Part shown: positions 44,010 to 55,616 of the stretch, piece by piece
How positions within the stretch are numbered: position 1 is the stretch's first letter
Layout: every line of letters starts with the position of its first letter
Source of the DNA: Orbilia blumenaviensis
Lineage: Eukaryota > Ascomycota > Orbiliomycetes > Orbiliales > Orbiliaceae
Direction: 5' to 3'
DNA length: 64,000 nucleotides
Assembly: GCA_036872755.1 (NCBI GenBank)
Contig: JAVHNS010000016.1
Span: 744,001 to 808,000, forward strand
The notes under the pieces: model-generated
The model's database searches: none
What the model saw: only the letters and a program-made list of their open reading frames with translations
What the model was told of the DNA's origin: nothing
Translations under genes and position numbers: made by a program

Positions 44010-44667
44010 TTAGGCACCAAAGATAAAGTTGTAGCAAACGTATCCAGCAGCACCCCACAATCCCAACTGTGCTGGGTAGAACAATGGCGCACCGAGGTAT
44101 CTTCCCTTACCACTCTCCTTCTTGGGGTTCTTGTATCCAATGGCGTAAAGAATTCTACCGACAAGGTAGATTGCTCCGGCGCTGGCTGCGAACTTGGGGT
44201 AAACGAGACCAGAGATGAACATTGGAATATACACTATCAAATCCGACGCGTATCAGCACACACTGGTCCTAATTGACACCTCGGATAGATGAAAGGGGGT
44301 TCTTACAGTTCGGAAGATTCTCAAGGTAGTTTTGGTGAGCACGTTGTGTGCAGTTGAAAACATATTTGTCAGATCCGGTAGGAGCCTCAGCAGCCAAAGC
44401 GTAGGCATTTGGGTCTATATTTCCAAAGCATTATTTAGTCTCCAGCCCGTTCACCGCAATATTAACTTCATCAATTCGTACAAGGAACCTTGGCCTTCAT
44501 GCGAGCGCCGGTGACAACGGCACCGTGCCATTGGTTGATGAACGTCGAGGTGAGGGCGACAAGGAGGACATATCTACAAATGTCGCCGGTTAACACTATC
44601 TCGGACCGTATTGTTCCAATTGAGACCCATATGCATACCCATATTCGGCGGGAATTGTGAGTTCCAT
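44010..44667 (-). CDS. Microsomal glutathione S-transferase 3-like MAPEG protein
   Basis: This is a small integral membrane enzyme of the MAPEG superfamily, MGST3 branch, with glutathione-dependent transferase/peroxidase activity in endoplasmic reticulum or mitochondrial membranes. Exons are 44667-44639, 44573-44482, 44414-44307 and 44233-44010, giving 150 residues, matching the family. The N terminus MELTIPAEYGYVLLVALTS parallels human MGST3 (KEYGFVLLTGAAS). The hallmark FNCTQRAHQNYLENLP is in exon 3. Exon 4 carries YPKFAASAGAIYLVGRILYA and the last helix. All four exons join in phase with donors GTATGC, GTACGA and GTAAGA. Most of the protein would be missed by looking only at the 76-codon frame at 44240-44010. 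It is transcribed divergently from ssf1. Confidence 0.92.
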
Positions 44668-45329
44668 TTTTGCGAGTGATCTTTTGAGTCTTTAAGTAAA
44701 CTTGGTGCTTTGAGATAGCTGGTTCTGGATTATTGATTCCTTATGCAAATTCTGATGCTGTTGATTCTGCTGATTCTGTGACTTCAAGACCTGCATGTGG
44801 AGAACAGGCCACTCTTTATAGGTTCCCAGAAAGTCGCCGAATTCTAGCCTGAATTAAAGTGCCCAGCACTGGCTAGACCCTCCCCGATTCACGTCTGAAT
44901 AATCGATTACGAGTCCACGAAGAACTATCCAGAAACAGTGGTGACACTCAGACGCCACGTTGCTGTTGTGGTCCTTGAGGATCCCTGAACGGTGTAATTT
45001 TGAAGCCCGCTCCGGCCCTTAGGAGCTTTGAGTCGGGAGCGCAGCCTGGCCGCTCTGTGTTCTGCTGCGGCGTCTCGGGTTGACCCGTCTTGCGAAGGAT
45101 GTGTTGATTCACGTGTTGTCGCTCGCTTAACCTCGATTTTTCCCGGCTGTCCTTTTTTTTTTGGTTTGGGACAACCCAAAAAATTTGCGGTCGAGCGCAG
45201 AGCCGCATCTCCAACTTCATTCTCTGCATCATCGATCAGAAATCGTCGTCAGCAATCCGTGTGTCCAAACTCCTAAGAAAGCATCGAATTAGCGTCGCCT
45301 CTGCTGGAAATAGCTACTAGGAACTTACA
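44668..45329. other. Divergent promoter region of MGST3-like and ssf1 genes
   Basis: The 662 bases between two divergent ATGs should contain both promoters. Open frames on both strands around 44925-45276 mirror each other and show no protein features. Confidence 0.6.
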
Positions 45330-46795
45330 ATGGCCCGCCGTCGCTCCAAACGCCGTACTCATGTCGCTGACCCGACTCGACAGAATCCGACTGCATCGTC
45401 GGCGGTAACATCCAAGACGCCCCTCTCTAGCACCGCTTCTAGAACTCCTAAAACAATGATCATACGTACTGGATCTTCTCCTGTCGGCCCTTCGGTTTCG
45501 ACTCTTGTTCATGACCTGCGTCGTGTGATGGAGCCATACACTGCTTCCCGCCTTCGTGAGCGAAAATCGAACAAAGTCAAAGATTTCACAACCATGGCTG
45601 GTCCTCTGGGTGTCACGCAAATCCTTATGTTCAGTCGCTCAGAAAATGGGAATGTAACATTGAGGATTTTAAGGACACCGAGGGGTCCGACATTGCATTT
45701 TAGAGTCGAGAACTATAGCTTGTGTAAAGATGTTGCGAAGGGACAGAGGCATGGTGGCGCCAAAAGTACTGGAAAAGAATACTTGAGCCCCCCTTTGGTA
45801 TGTTATATCTCTTTCCTTGTTGTCGCTGCCGTTTCTACTGCGAAGGTGGGAAAATAAAAATAAAAAATTGGATGTGAATAAGCAAGAGCGGAGTTCGACG
45901 GCAGTTCAGCGGCTAATCCACTATGGCGCAATCACAGCTTGTAATGAGCAACCTCGTTACGCCTACAACGGGCAAACCCGCCAACCACGAAATCCTCACC
46001 CAATCAATGTTCCAGTCCATGCTGCCGCCGATATCCGCACAAACAATATCTTTAAAATCAGTAAAGAGAGTATTGTTGCTCAATCGTGAGCTGCCGGATG
46101 TAAAGGATGTGGAGAATCTGAAGGAAGATGAAGAATATATTGTGGATTTACGGCATTACTCGATAACTACCCGGCCGACTGGAGTTCCAAGGGCTATTAG
46201 GAAGCTAAATAGAGCCAGCCAGCCAGCAAAAGGTGGAAGGGGAGGCATACCCGACCTAGGTGGGCTCGGGGATATCTCAGAGTATCTACTGGACCCTAGC
46301 GCGGCTGGTGGTGGCTACACAAGTGAAAGCGAAGTTGACACTGATGCCGAGGTCGAGGTTGCAGTTCCTGGGATACAGAAAGCAGGTAGAGTAAAGAAGG
46401 TTAGCGAGGATGGGGGTGGCGCAGAGAAGAAAGCTGTGAAACTGCAAGAGCTAGGGCCAAGAATGAAGTTAAAGCTAGTAAAGATTGAAGAAGGAGTAAA
46501 TGATGGCAGAATCTTGTGGCATTCTTTCGTCAAGAAGACTAGGGAGGAAGAAAGACAATTAGAGAAGAAGGCAAAGGACAAGGAGAGAGTTAAGGCTGAA
46601 AGGAAACGGGTACAGGAAGAAAATGTTAAGAGGAAGAAGGGCAAGGATAAGAAAGATGGCGAAGAGGAAGATGATGAGCTCGAGAAAGAGACAGGCTGGA
46701 GTGGAGACGAAGATATATGGAGTGACGAGGAGATGCAAGAAGATAGCGAGGAAGAGCAAGATGAGGACGAGGACGAAGAGATGGAAGACCAGTAG
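45330..46795 (+). CDS. ssf1: Ribosome biogenesis protein Ssf1 (Peter Pan, Brix domain)
   Basis: This is a nucleolar Brix-domain protein needed for maturation of 27S pre-rRNA into the 60S subunit. Exons are 45330-45797 and 45938-46795, giving 441 residues. The first exon opens with a basic MARRRSKRRTHV and runs through DFTTMAGPLGVTQILMFS and TLHFRVENYSL, typical of Ssf1. The 140-base phase-0 intron joins YLSPPL to LVMSNLVTPT, equal to the yeast YLNPPLLVLNNF region. RHYSITTRPTGVPRAIRKL and GPRMKLKLVKIEEG follow. The C-terminal tail is a charged Lys/Glu coiled stretch and an Asp/Glu-rich end, as in relatives. Donor is GTATGT, branch GGCTAATC, acceptor CACAG. The ATG at 45923 lies inside the intron and is not a start. 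Confidence 0.93.
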
Positions 46796-47190
46796 TTTAT
46801 GATAATTGCGGGGTGTACGATATGCTGTTGCATGTTGGAGTTTTCTTAGAGTCTGGATACCAAAAGCCTGCGGTTTCTAATTGGTTACACTAGTATACTT
46901 ATGATATACATCTATTTATATAGAAATACTCTCTATATAAGCTGAGATAGCACTGTTTCGATTTTGAGGTCTCCGAGCTGAGGTTATATTAGTTCGGACC
47001 GAGACCATATTATATTATAGCTATAAAGGTTCAGTCCGGTTGCCCCTCCATTATTTGTTGTGGTCGCAAAAACGCGTCTTTCCAGCTTTAACCTGCAAAA
47101 CCATTTAAACCTACCCCCAAGAGCACCAAAAAGTATCGTCACAACCACATCGTAACAACGGCCACGGGCCAGAAACTAACAGCAGTAAAA
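46796..47190. other. Intergenic between ssf1 and mus81
   Basis: This 395-base spacer holds the ssf1 3' end and mus81 promoter; nothing else is visible. Confidence 0.6.
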
Positions 47191-49281
47191 ATGCCTCCCA
47201 GTCGGGGGCAGCAGCTCCCATGCGGAAACCCGGAATTACTACAACTTCTGCTACAATGGGCCGAAGATGCTCGTGGTACAGATCGAGAACGAACATATCG
47301 TCGAGCGGCCGATTCGATGCGAGCCTGCCCTGGGACTTTCAGCCACCCTTCCGAAGCCAAGAATCTTATTGGGATCGGCGACAAGATCGCAGAACGGTTG
47401 ACAAGAGGCTACATCGAGCTCATGGAAGATATGGGGAAAACACCGCCGCCCATGGTGCCGTATTTAAAATCGCACAAGACGGCTAGGAAGAGAAAGAGCT
47501 CGGAATTGGAGGGCGTTGTTGGTGGAGGAAGCGGCCTACCTACTCTCGGAAGGGTGCCGACGGTTATCGGCGGAGATGGAGAATTACTATACGACAACAG
47601 AGAACAGGTATTGGGGCGCAGGGACCGGCCGTCAAAGAAGAAGAAAACGACTGCGCCATTGGGTCAGGATAGCGGTGAAGACGAGGCCGAGCATCCCCAG
47701 CCAGCCCCCAAAGGACGGAGACCTAGGGCTACAAAGCAATATGTCCCCCGCGTTCGCTCAGGCGGTTATGCCATATTAATGGCTCTATCAGAACTGGACG
47801 GTGGCGATCGTATTAATAAAGACGAACTGTGCCGCCGTGCCCAACCGTACTGCGACTCTTCATTCACGCTTGCTGGTAACCCGGGTGAAAACTACAAGTA
47901 CACTGCGTGGGCATCCATGAAAACCCTAAGGGAGCACAACCTTGTTGCGCAAAAAGGGAGACCAGCGCAGTTCTGCCTTACGGACTATGGATGGGATATA
48001 GCCGAGGGTATGAGAGACGTAGAAGCCCAAACAGGGGGGCCACAGGCTGGCGCCAGTACTATCGTTACAGCTGGGGGTGGAGGAAGGAGGGGTAAGGCGA
48101 GTGAGCGGGTTCACAGTAACCATACGATGGATATGTCTGCGGCAAGTGCCGTTGCCGCCGGAAATGCGTTCGCCGGGGCAGGACATAGACTCAGCGGTGC
48201 TCCAATAAGCCTTGAAGACGAAGACGACGATGTTTTAGAAGCGCTGCCGCCCGTATCTAGAGTGCAGAGAGACCCGCAGCCCATCGTCAAAACTCTTCCA
48301 CCGCGCGCACGAGTCCGATCTGCCTCTGCACAACCTATGAACAATGATCTCCCAGATATTAAGAAACCCTTCACACCTCGTTACCTTAAGGCTGGTAGCT
48401 TTAGTATTCATCTCGTCCTTGACAATCGTGAAGTCGCCTCCAAAACGGACCGCGATTACCTCCAACGCTCGTTCGAAAATCTTGATTGCTCACCCATAAC
48501 AAGGGCAATGGAACTCGGCGACGTTATGTGGGTCGCAAGAGGGAAGCTCTACGAAAATGGCCGTGAAACCGATGAAGAGGTAGAACTATCACTTGACTAC
48601 GTTTGCGAACGAAAGCGCGTTAGTGATCTGTCAGCCTCGATCAGGGACGGCAGGTACCACGAACAGAAGTTCAGACTAAAAAAATTTGTGGGGAATGTCA
48701 CTTATCTCGTCGAAGCACCTAACGGGAGGCTGGAAGGTAGTACACCGCAGGCGACAGATGCGATCAACACGGCTACATATAGTACACAGGTCGTAAACGG
48801 CTTCTTTGTGAAGATAACCCGGGGACCGGATGATACTGTTCGGTATCTGACGAGATTTACAAGAATGCTGAAGCGGCGTTACGAGGGGAGAGATTTGTAC
48901 ATGTACCCTGAGAGCCTGGTGCAGGTTGCAACGTTCGCGGACCTCAAATCGTATCTGAAGGAAACAGAGCCAGACAGATATTATTGCCTTAGTTACAGTA
49001 CTGTGGCAGCTATTACAAGCAAGAGCAAGACCAGTACGATCCGTGACATCTTCTTGCAGATGCTCATGTGCACTCGTGGGGTGACCTTCGAAAAGGCATG
49101 CGAGATCCAAAAACACTTCAAGACGCCAAGGGAACTGTTAGAGAGGTACGAACGGGCTCCGAGTGAGATTGTAGGGGCGCCGATGATGATGGGTGTGGTA
49201 GACGTGACGGCAGGAACAGCTAGCAAAAAGATTAAAGGGCCGTTGAGCAAAACGATTTGGGAGGTTTGGGGCAAGAAATGA
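47191..49281 (+). CDS. mus81: Crossover junction endonuclease Mus81
   Basis: This is the catalytic subunit of the structure-specific nuclease Mus81-Eme1, which cuts nicked Holliday junctions, 3' flaps and replication forks in the nucleus. It is a single exon of 696 residues. The N-terminal helix-hairpin-helix is at about 50-75 (PSEAKNLIGIGDKIAERL). A winged-helix-like region near 185-270 (GGYAILMALSELD...) follows a basic linker. The ERCC4/XPF nuclease domain starts near 405 with LVLDNRE, then GDVMWVAR, and the signature ERKRVSD near 471, completed by DGRYHEQKFRL. The active-site Asp and Glu-Arg-Lys-x3-Asp residues are intact. The C-terminal hairpin domain is within 610-660 (IRDIFLQMLMCTRGVTFEKA). 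Start and stop are unambiguous. Confidence 0.94.
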   Translation: MPPSRGQQLPCGNPELLQLLLQWAEDARGTDRERTYRRAADSMRACPGTFSHPSEAKNLIGIGDKIAERLTRGYIELMEDMGKTPPPMVPYLKSHKTARKRKSSELEGVVGGGSGLPTLGRVPTVIGGDGELLYDNREQVLGRRDRPSKKKKTTAPLGQDSGEDEAEHPQPAPKGRRPRATKQYVPRVRSGGYAILMALSELDGGDRINKDELCRRAQPYCDSSFTLAGNPGENYKYTAWASMKTLREHNLVAQKGRPAQFCLTDYGWDIAEGMRDVEAQTGGPQAGASTIVTAGGGGRRGKASERVHSNHTMDMSAASAVAAGNAFAGAGHRLSGAPISLEDEDDDVLEALPPVSRVQRDPQPIVKTLPPRARVRSASAQPMNNDLPDIKKPFTPRYLKAGSFSIHLVLDNREVASKTDRDYLQRSFENLDCSPITRAMELGDVMWVARGKLYENGRETDEEVELSLDYVCERKRVSDLSASIRDGRYHEQKFRLKKFVGNVTYLVEAPNGRLEGSTPQATDAINTATYSTQVVNGFFVKITRGPDDTVRYLTRFTRMLKRRYEGRDLYMYPESLVQVATFADLKSYLKETEPDRYYCLSYSTVAAITSKSKTSTIRDIFLQMLMCTRGVTFEKACEIQKHFKTPRELLERYERAPSEIVGAPMMMGVVDVTAGTASKKIKGPLSKTIWEVWGKK

Positions 49282-49899
49282 TCTTATGGATCCTACAATA
49301 TTGTCTACTTCGGGGGGAGGCGTCTGGAAAACTCGGAATGTTCCAAGGATGGAGTTAGGGTTGTTTTCTATATTTTGTCTGGACGGAGATTAATTTTGTC
49401 TATGCATTTACAATACCCTTAGCGAATGCCTGGCATCGATTAATAGCACCAAAACTAGTGCCGCACATGATTAACCTAGATCGTTTGGCATAATATTGCC
49501 CAACTTTTTAAATGTTCTTCTTCGTAGTGGGCAAATAATAATCCAGGATGTATTACCTATATTTTTGTATGATTGTTATTTAACTGTATTATCATATCAT
49601 GGCCATCATCGATGTCAAAGTAGGTTCCAGCGGTAGTCGTCTATGGTCAGCTGTTGGATTCTGTGAGTTGCTTAGTCATCAACAGCTTCACAGCTTCCCT
49701 TGCTTTCTAACGCAGACAACGACGCTGGATTACGACAACCCTCTTATCGACCGCTCCACCATCCCCATCGACATCTTCGAATCTTGCTCTCTCGCATCGA
49801 TTATAGCTTTTTAGGACGCTAAGCTACCCTGCCTACTAATAGAAGACGCGTCTGGAAGCTACCCCTCCAACACGATACATACCACCACTACAGCCCACT
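49282..49899. other. Intergenic between mus81 and rpt5
   Basis: This contains the mus81 3' end and the rpt5 promoter and leader. A 71-codon frame at 49599-49814 has no features. Confidence 0.6.
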
Positions 49900-51358
49900 A
49901 TGGCCACCCTCGAAGACCTAGAAGCTCTGGAGCAGGCTAACAATGCCGACGGCTCTAAGGATAAGGACGGCGATGCCTCGATGGGCGAAGCCGACTCCGG
50001 TATCGATCCCGAAATCCTAACAGCTTCTACCTCAGATATTGTCACTCGCCGACGTCTGCTCGAGAACGACCTACGCGTCATGCGGTCCGAATTCCAGCGC
50101 CTGACGCATGAAAAGGGCACCATGAACGGACGTATTAAAGAAAACCTTGAGAAGATAGAGAACAACCGCATGTTACCGTACCTCGTTGGCAATGTTGTCG
50201 AACTGCTAGACTTGGATCCTAACAGCGAGCTACCGGAAGATGGGGCGAATACCGACGTTGACGCTACACGGACGGGAAAGTCGGCGGTTATCAAGACGTC
50301 GACGAGACAAACTATCTTCCTACCGCTGATTGGTCTTGTGGATCCGGAGAAGTTGAAGCCAGGTGATTTAATTGGTGTTAATAAGGATAGCTACCTTGTC
50401 TTGGATACGTTACCTGCAGAGTACGATAGCAGAGTAAAAGCCATGGAGGTTGACGAGAAGCCAACAGAAGGGTATGGTGATATCGGTGGGTTGGATAAGC
50501 AGATTATGGAGCTTGTAGAGGCTGTTGTTACGCCAATGAAGGAGGCAGAGAGGTTTAAGAAGATTGGAATCAAGGCACCGAAGGGTAAGCTACGCTCTAT
50601 ATAGTTCTTTTGTTGATAATTGCTGACATTTTGAATTATAGGTGCTTTGATGTACGGCCCTCCAGGAACAGGAAAAACACTGCTTGCCAGAGCCTGCGCT
50701 GCTCAATCAAACGCTACTTTCCTTAAACTTGCCGGTCCTCAGCTCGTTCAGATGTTCATTGGTGACGGTGCCAAACTTGTCCGTGACGCCTTTGCACTCG
50801 CAAAAGAGAAGGCCCCAGCAATTATCTTTATCGACGAGCTTGACGCTGTTGGTACCAAGCGTTTCGACTCTGAAAAGTCCGGAGACAGAGAAGTGCAACG
50901 TACCATGTTGGAGCTGCTGAATCAACTTGATGGTTTCGCTAGCGACGACAGGGTTAAGGTACTTGCTGCTACAAATCGTGTCGATGTCCTTGACCCTGCT
51001 CTGTTGAGATCTGGTCGATTGGATAGAAAAATTGAGTTCCCGTTACCGAATGAGGAGGCCAGGGCGAATATTATGCAAATTCACTCGCGAAAGATGACAG
51101 TCGACGAGGGTGTTAACTTCCAAGAGTTGGCAAGGAGTACAGATGAATTTAACGGTGCCATGTTGAAGAGCGTTTGCGTGGAGGCAGGTATGATTGCCCT
51201 ACGAGAAGGCAAGTCGAAAATTACACATGAGAATTATGTCGATGCTTTAGCAGAGGTACAGAGCAAGAAGAAGCAGACAGTAAGTTGCTCCCCTACCCTC
51301 GGAAAATTTGTTGAAGGCTCTCGGGCTAATGTGATTATAGGTGAACTTCTATGCATAA
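49900..51358 (+). CDS. rpt5: 26S proteasome ATPase subunit Rpt5
   Basis: This is one of six AAA ATPases of the 19S regulatory base that unfold substrates and open the 20S gate. Exons are 49900-50584, 50642-51279 and 51341-51358, giving 446 residues. In order: an acidic N terminus, a coiled coil (about 50-90), the OB domain, [20 protein letters not shown] typical of Rpt5, Walker A GPPGTGKT at 234-241, Walker [12 protein letters not shown], and the second region of homology [20 protein letters not shown]. The last exon is only 18 bases and encodes VNFYA plus stop, which is the hydrophobic-Tyr-X motif that inserts into the alpha ring. Without it the reading runs on into an aberrant tail. Donors are GTAAGC and GTAAGT, and the last branch site is GGCTAATG. 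Confidence 0.96.
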
Positions 51359-52122
51359 TCTAGAGGGCGTTATGGTATTCGTAGCTGTGAAGACGGATTC
51401 AAAAATATTCCAGTCCTGTACATAGTATGAATACAGGCAGATTTACGAAGCAGACGCTATGCCACCGTGGTAGTTCCTTACTTACTTACATCCCTTTTAG
51501 GATTTGGATAGGTATTTGTCTCGTACCTGGTCCTCCTGGGCAAAGGTACTCAAGTGCATAGGTACTCTGGGGCCTTTTTGCTCGTTAGATTAGAGCTCGC
51601 GTGAATTTAATAGCAACTTCACCCTCCTAAGGAGCATTATTTAAACATATTAGTCCAGTCCCGAGTTCTCAAACTGGAGTTAAACGAAATAATATAACCT
51701 CTAGCATTAGTCAAGCTCGGTTTGTATTTTGGTGGCTTATCTCAAGTCCTTGAATATGGACGCACTTGTCAATCTGATTCTAGAAGTCAGCATTCCTCCA
51801 GCCTACGGGCCATTAAGAGGTCGGTACCATAAGTTAACCTCACATTTAGCATGACTTCTAGTCATCTAGGGGAGTACGAACTTATATTCTAAGCAGTATG
51901 CAGTAGTAAGTGATTAGTTGATAGCTAGAAGGATTCTACGTCTACAGGAACATATCTCAACTTACATGATTGTGTTTCCGGGCAGAAGCGCAAGTTAGCC
52001 TTATAAATGCGTGCCTAGGTATATGTTACTTAACACCATCACCAGCCGACGCCATCGAATTATCTACTGATTGAATTCTGCGACGACCAGAAGGAGAAAA
52101 AGTCCATACAAACATCGATGCT
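51359..52122. other. Intergenic downstream of rpt5
   Basis: No gene is seen in 760 bases. TAGGTA/GGTACT words occur around 51510-51565, similar to those in other intergenic regions of the window. Confidence 0.55.
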
Positions 52123-52299
52123 ATGGAAGACTTAGGCCGAGCTTTCATCACACCCATCTACTTCTGCCTCGTCAGTGTCTATCTCATCATCATCCCCCTC
52201 AAATTCTTCTTAGACACCCCTCTCGTCTACTTCATTATTCGCCTCTTCTCCCCATCATTAGCAGAGTTCTTGATTATCTGGCTTCGAGATATCGATTGA
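52123..52299 (+). CDS. Small hydrophobic protein, 58 residues
   Basis: This short open frame reads MEDLGRAFITPIYFCLVSVY and continues with two hydrophobic segments (about 9-30 and 33-54) separated by LKFFLDTP, ending WLRDID and TGA. The charge layout (acidic ends, hydrophobic core, one short loop) fits a small two-helix membrane protein. There is no known match to name. An out-of-frame ATG lies three bases upstream. It may be chance translation of a CT-rich stretch, so conservation in relatives would decide. Confidence 0.4.
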   Translation: MEDLGRAFITPIYFCLVSVYLIIIPLKFFLDTPLVYFIIRLFSPSLAEFLIIWLRDID

Positions 52300-52537
52300 T
52301 TTTGGCGGTTGCATTGAGGTAGGTATGAATTCATGTTCTGCTAAGCATGATCCCCTGCCTGAATACTACAAAGAACTGACACTAGCTCTATCTCAAGGGC
52401 ACATCACCCCCTCAAGCACCCTCTCATCATAAAACATACTTCTTTTTCTCATCGCTACAGCAAATCCGTTAAGCGCCAAAGGTCGCACTCCCATACTCCA
52501 GCCTCAGTGAGAAGTCTGTTCCACGATATAAGATAAG

Positions 52538-53068
52538 ATGGAGCATCCACACCCCAACCATTTTACCACGAACCGGGAACGCCGTCACTCGGACCCGCCA
52601 ACCAGCCGAAGCGAACAGGTTTCTATTCCCTCTATTAGACCCGGCCCATTGTCATCTAGCGCGGCCTACGCCTTTACCCAAGGCCACCCAGATTTTCATA
52701 ATACTCAAGTTCTTGGACCTGCTCCCGATCTCAAACCCATTTACGCTGTTTCAGACGAGATGAAAGCCATGGTCTATCGACAGGATCAAGGTCAAGAACC
52801 CTCGGTCGACGAACAACTGCAGACCGGTAATCAACCAGCAATCAATTCAATCGAAGAACTTAATAGCCTTATGCAAGGTTGTCACGTCAACAACGGCAAT
52901 GACACGGCCCACAACCGTGCTTTCTTGCGTCGTTTTAAAATCCCACGACTTGACTGGAGTCTCGAGCTTATTGCCACCGCCAGGCAGACTGGAGATTTCT
53001 ATCATTTGGCTAGGATTTCCGTCATCTTCGAGAAATTTGAATTCCATCTGCCTCAACAACCCGCCTAA
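52538..53068 (+). CDS. Hypothetical protein, 176 residues
   Basis: This is an unrecognised single-exon frame with ATG in purine context (AAGATGG). The first two thirds are polar and His/Pro/Gln-rich (MEHPHPNHFTTNRERRHSD...). The last third is more ordered: SIEELNSLMQGCHV, RAFLRRFKIPRLDWSLELI, DFYHLARISVIFEKFEFHLP. There is no signal peptide or membrane helix. Composition and an uninterrupted frame support a real gene, but no domain does. Confidence 0.45.
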   Translation: MEHPHPNHFTTNRERRHSDPPTSRSEQVSIPSIRPGPLSSSAAYAFTQGHPDFHNTQVLGPAPDLKPIYAVSDEMKAMVYRQDQGQEPSVDEQLQTGNQPAINSIEELNSLMQGCHVNNGNDTAHNRAFLRRFKIPRLDWSLELIATARQTGDFYHLARISVIFEKFEFHLPQQPA

Positions 53069-55616
53069 GGTTCGATCTATGGAGCTAAAGGTCGGAAAAG
53101 AAAAACAGAAGATGCAAGCGAGCGAATAAATGGTGGGGAATGGGAGGGTTTGGGAGCAGGTCTTCAGTAAATTCTTTTTCCTTATTTGTGGTGCTCTGAT
53201 TACGGCCGTTAACTTTGGTTTAAAGGCGTTCATTAGGTGTTTTTCACTCTTAACATAACCCACACGTGAGCACAATTCTATCAACTACTCTCCAATATTT
53301 GATTCCGCTGCCCATTTGGTAGTGACTATTGGTAGACAACAAGGTTTAAATTGCAATTGATGCCTTAAGCTCTTGCATGCGTATTGCAAACACTCCGTTT
53401 CAATAACTTTTGACTACAGCTTTGGATACAAAAATATGCTTAATATACGTTTTAATTATGAATATTTGCTACTCTTCGACCTTATTGGCTCTCAAAATCT
53501 GGCTAGAGTAAGCCAGATATCTTATTAGGTATTCCAGCAAAGTGAATTCGAACCGGGTGAATGAACAGGCAAGCTTTCCAAGACCGTAGCCGTCGCGAGC
53601 CTAGGACGACCTGACTCGTCATCTCCGTTTATTAAGTTGGTGCCGTGATCCGAAATATACGCCCATTTCAATCCTCGCAGCCAAGATATAAGATTTTTTT
53701 CTTGTCGTGGTATATTTGGATTCCTGTCGATAGATTTGTTTGCGGGGGTCCCGGGTTTTCAAGCGCCCCGTCGGAATGGCCAAGTGATCGGCCCGGCTTT
53801 TTAATCTTTCGAAACGTGGAGATCTTCGCGTGTTTTGACGATAGAAGTAATTGACGAGCGCGAAAGGGTCAGAAGGTGCGCATATCACTGTAAACGTGCC
53901 GGGAAGCTTGGAGCAGTGCCATGCAAGGCTTGGTACTTCTTATTTCTCCCCGATAAAAATTCTTTTACGGTATTATTGATCCGGACTTGAGTTCTAGAGA
54001 TCAAGGGTCCATTAAAATATCAACAAATTCTCATGTTGGATTTTTGAGCATAGATTTCAGGATCTTGAACTTCAAGATTTTAGGTTTCATAAGCGAAAAA
54101 ATATATATATAGCGTGGTCAAATATCACAATAAATTCTAGTTCATATTCCTGTAATGCAAAAGCGGCATCATCATAGGACGGGACCAATTACATATTCCC
54201 ATGTTTTCCCGCAAAATGCGGGGGCGGAACAAATCCTCCGGAAGCAGTGTTTGCCAGCTAGCCTCGCCGGCACAACTTCTGGCTAAATGCAAAAAATGAG
54301 AAGAAAAAAATTTGGGAAAGAATATATTTCTGGAAGCGGATGGGATCCTTGTTTCGGACCTTGTCTGCCTGTGGGGCGCCACACTTTATACAATACCGGA
54401 TCGAAAAGAGCCTCTTCGTATGATTGGATAACTTATTATTCTCATGGTATCTTGCTTCTATTTCAGGGTTGGCCGTGGGAAAATTTCTATGTGGTTAAAA
54501 TGCTTGATGACGCTTTCGAAGAACCCCTTAGCTTTCTTAGCTGAGCTTAGCTTCGGTGAGAGGGATCCGAAATGGGGGCATCCTGGTACATCCAAGGCTG
54601 CAGCTGCTGGGTTTACGATCTGATAGACATGAACTCGGATAATGACGAGGGATGTCTCTGCGAAGATCTTCTTTGTATACGTACACATTTTGGGTTTTCA
54701 TGAACTTTCAAAAGGACCGGAGTTTTGTTTCATCTTGAAATGCGAGGTCTGAAGCTTTTGCAGTGAGCACTGAACCCTAAAGTTGATGTGTTTAAACAGA
54801 AAACGAGAGTCAAGAACCTTAAAGAAAAGAGAGAAAACATCTTAACACCATCTCATAAGGTGTAGCTCGTCTGAAGTTGCACAAAGTATATCGAAGCGAG
54901 CGTCTACATGCCCGTATTTGCAAACTACCGCAAGGCGAATAGATTAACGCCTCGTCTGCGTCCGGAATTGTCTTACAGCCGATATCCTAGAACTTGAAAC
55001 AAAGCTAGGACTACGCGTCTGACCTCCTGTTCCATGATATCTTGTGCAGGAAGTCGGAGGAGTTGGCCGTCGAAGCCGCGTGCTAGATGATCTACAGTCC
55101 TCGGGCTATCTCACGATCTAAAATTTTTGTCCGGCATTCAAGGATTTGGAGGTACTGGTGTAACCTTTCTCAGGCCACTTTGATGCTTCCACAGTTTTTT
55201 GTAGAATTGTGCTTTGAACTCAACATCTGAATGCTGTGGATTTTCTGTAGCCGTTACTCCGGATCGTCGTCTGTCAGGAGGTCACTGACTGCATCGACCG
55301 CCCCGTCATTCCGCAGATGAGATTTTTTTAAATCTCAGATGCAGAAAAGTTTATCTGATATTCAAGGTCGGTATATGATTCTGATTAAGCTTGCGAGACT
55401 ACCGGTGAGACACGGTCTCGAGTATATATAGACCCTCGAACCTTCCTCATAATATATCTCTCTTTTCTATCAGCACAAAACCTCATCAGGCATAAGGTGT
55501 ATCATTCCTTCTACATTATTTACTCCCTATAGTACCTTGATTGTACTCACCTCTTTAAGAAAACCCCAAAAGTTTTGAAAACTTTACCTTATATTACGAT
55601 CAGAAAAGTCGCAACA
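53069..55616. other. Intergenic, promoter of the GH7 gene at right end
   Basis: About 2.5 kb with no coding signal I can support; short frames at 53619-53888 and 54287-54544 lack features. The GH7 promoter, with a TATA box at 55423, occupies the right end. Confidence 0.55.
55423..55430 (+). promoter_or_regulatory. TATA box of the GH7 gene
   Basis: TATATATA lies 187-194 bases upstream of the GH7 ATG, followed by a pyrimidine-rich CTCTCTTTTCTATCAGC stretch, a usual arrangement for inducible cellulase genes. Confidence 0.55.

Noticed and set aside
44925..45276. Mirrored open frames between the MGST3-like and ssf1 genes
   Set aside because: They lie in the shared promoter region, overlap in three frames and carry no domain.
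46315..46833. 172-codon Ser/Phe-rich minus-strand frame opposite ssf1
   Set aside because: It is the antisense reading of the acidic/Lys-rich tail of Ssf1.
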